A DNA stretch of 64,000 bases from NCBI GenBank assembly GCA_902781745.1, contig CACZKM010000012.1, forward strand, positions 1 through 64,000, given 5' to 3'. The DNA is from Oscillospiraceae bacterium (lineage in GTDB: Bacteria; Bacillota; Clostridia; Oscillospirales; Oscillospiraceae). Positions 63,228 through 64,000 of the stretch are shown here, piece after piece (position 1 is the first letter of the stretch; every line of letters begins with the position of its first letter). The translations under genes were made by a program, and so were the position numbers. A model generated the notes under the pieces. That model had not been told where the DNA came from. It saw nothing but the letters and a program-made list of their open reading frames with translations, and ran no database searches.

Positions 63228-63256
63228 ATTATACCATACTCCCATAGGGATGTCAC
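63228..63256 (-). promoter_or_regulatory. Promoter of the broken flavoprotein gene
   Basis: On the minus strand GTGACA (63251-63256) and TATAAT (63228-63233) are 17 bases apart. Confidence 0.75.
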
Positions 63257-63290
63257 GAAAAAAGGACCGCGGCTTGTTCCGCCGCGGTCC
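63257..63290 (-). terminator. Terminator after the TfoX-like gene
   Basis: GGACCGCGGC (63264-63273) pairs with GCCGCGGTCC (63281-63290); on the minus strand it is followed by TTTTTT. Confidence 0.9.
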
Positions 63291-63295
63291 TTGGG

Positions 63296-63616
63296 TCAGG
63301 TTGCTTTTTTCTTTTTGGGCGCGGGCAATTCCGGGCCCATGGCGGTGACCAGGCGGGCCAGGAAATCCCGGTCCTCCACGTTGTCCACCAGGAGCATGGC
63401 CTTGGCCCCCTTGTAGGGCAGCTCCTCCGGGGCCTGGGGAAGCATGGCCCGGGCGGCAGGGGTCGGCTTGACCAGGAAGCGGTCGTCGTAGATCCCGCCG
63501 AAGACCTTGCCCCGGTGATAGAGGAGGTACTCCCCCATCATAGCCCGGTGGGCGATCCCCTCCAGGCCGTCCAACTGGCCTAAGATGTAGTCCAGGTATT
63601 CCTTCCGGGAGGCCAT
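63296..63616 (-). CDS. TfoX N-terminal domain protein
   Basis: 106 residues made of the TfoX N-terminal domain alone: R-A-M-M-G-E-Y-L-L-Y (about 23-32), K-V-F-G-G-I-Y-D-D-R-F-L-V-K and a basic tail K-K-K-K. In Haemophilus, TfoX/Sxy activates competence genes, but stand-alone N-terminal proteins in Firmicutes have no proven role. It starts 6 bases after the pckG stop. Confidence 0.88.
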   Translation of the reverse strand: MASRKEYLDYILGQLDGLEGIAHRAMMGEYLLYHRGKVFGGIYDDRFLVKPTPAARAMLPQAPEELPYKGAKAMLLVDNVEDRDFLARLVTAMGPELPAPKKKKAT

Positions 63617-63622
63617 GGGATT

Positions 63623-64000
63623 TTAGGCCTTCAGGCGGGCCTCCAGGGCGTCCAGCTCGTCGGCCAGGGCCTTGGGCAGCTTGTCGCCGAACTGCCGGTA
63701 GAAGTCCCGGATGCCGGCCACCTCTTCGGTCCACAGGGCCTTGTCCACGGACAGCAGGTCCGCCAGGGTCTCCCGGCTCACGTCCACGCCCTCCAGGTTG
63801 ATGTCGTCCACGTTGGGCAGGTAGCCGATCTCGGTCTCCCGGGCGCCGGTCTCATCGAAGCAGCGCTTGAGGATCCACTCCAGCACCCGCATATTCTCGC
63901 CGAAGCCGGGCCAGATGAACTCGCCCTTGTCGTCGGTGCGGAACCAGTTGACGTTGAAGATCTTGGGGGGATTGGAGATGGACTTCTCCATATCCAGCCA
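63623..64000 (-). CDS. pckG: PEP carboxykinase (GTP), C-terminal part
   Basis: The last 125 or so residues of a GTP-dependent PEP carboxykinase; the gene runs off the window at 64000. N-W-F-R, W-P-G-F-G-E-N-M-R-V-L-E-W-I and the end pattern are typical of the GTP form, which converts oxaloacetate and PEP. In gut anaerobes it may run toward oxaloacetate. It is upstream of the TfoX-like gene and probably co-transcribed. Confidence 0.93.
   Translation of the reverse strand, partial: WLDMEKSISNPPKIFNVNWFRTDDKGEFIWPGFGENMRVLEWILKRCFDETGARETEIGYLPNVDDINLEGVDVSRETLADLLSVDKALWTEEVAGIRDFYRQFGDKLPKALADELDALEARLKA

Overview
The window looks like chromosomal DNA of a GC-rich anaerobic Firmicute, most likely a gut Clostridia of the Oscillospiraceae type (Flavonifractor/Intestinimonas/Oscillibacter-like). 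This rests on gene content and order: an intact S10-spc-alpha ribosomal block with the clostridial order secY-adk-map-KOW protein-infA-rpmJ, a zinc-type S14, a WalRK system, a SigH-type sigma factor, a GerMN lipoprotein, a GTP-type PEP carboxykinase and a fused PotCD transporter protein. Strong AGGAGG ribosome sites and TTGACA/TATAAT promoters fit a low-sigma-diversity Firmicute. No species is claimed. No rRNA or tRNA gene and no recognisable insertion sequence was seen.

Layout. 1-4.2 kb (minus): murC with two peptidases. 4.4-8.9 kb (plus): a small phosphopantetheinyl transferase, a DNA glycosylase, a DUF169 protein and a radical-SAM pair. 9-18.8 kb: a mixed accessory stretch with a lone pilin, a lipoprotein serpin, MgtC, a large unknown membrane protein, metY-eamA-rluA, and an AT-richer islet of tiny membrane proteins beside an XRE regulator. 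18.8-22.6 kb (minus): a comEA/two-component/GerMN operon. 22.7-29.7 kb (plus): a D,D-carboxypeptidase with a long charged tail, two adjacent sirtuins of which the second lacks the catalytic His, a DUF4253 protein, fumC and malic enzyme. 29.7-30.66 kb holds no gene: it is a chain of perfect small hairpins with repeats and a promoter, ending in a terminator just before potA. 30.7-34.6 kb: polyamine transporter potA-potB-potCD. 34.7-39.6 kb (minus): nudix-walR-walK-yycH-like-yycI-like. 40.3-56.2 kb (minus): 32 genes from rpsJ to rplQ. 56.7-59.6 kb (plus): acyltransferase, ruvX, uridine phosphorylase, DUF1847. 59.7-64 kb (minus): zinc-ribbon protein, sigH, ruvCAB, a broken flavoprotein gene, a TfoX-like protein and the C-terminal end of pckG.

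How genes work together. WalRK, DacF and MurC serve the cell wall. fumC and malic enzyme turn fumarate into pyruvate, and pckG connects oxaloacetate and PEP. RuvX is thought to process Holliday-type structures, as RuvC does with its RuvAB motor, but the two loci are separate.

The most unusual feature is non-coding. A 101-bp sequence at the left edge recurs inverted at 29725-29825 (100/101 identical), both times directly after the 3' end of a gene. The right copy opens a 735-bp hairpin mosaic whose ends match as TGATACTATT/AATAGTATCA. A smaller hairpin chain of similar style interrupts the ribosomal operon at 49103-49299. I read these as a hairpin-built repeat family, possibly mobile or acting on transcript ends. 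That is an inference.
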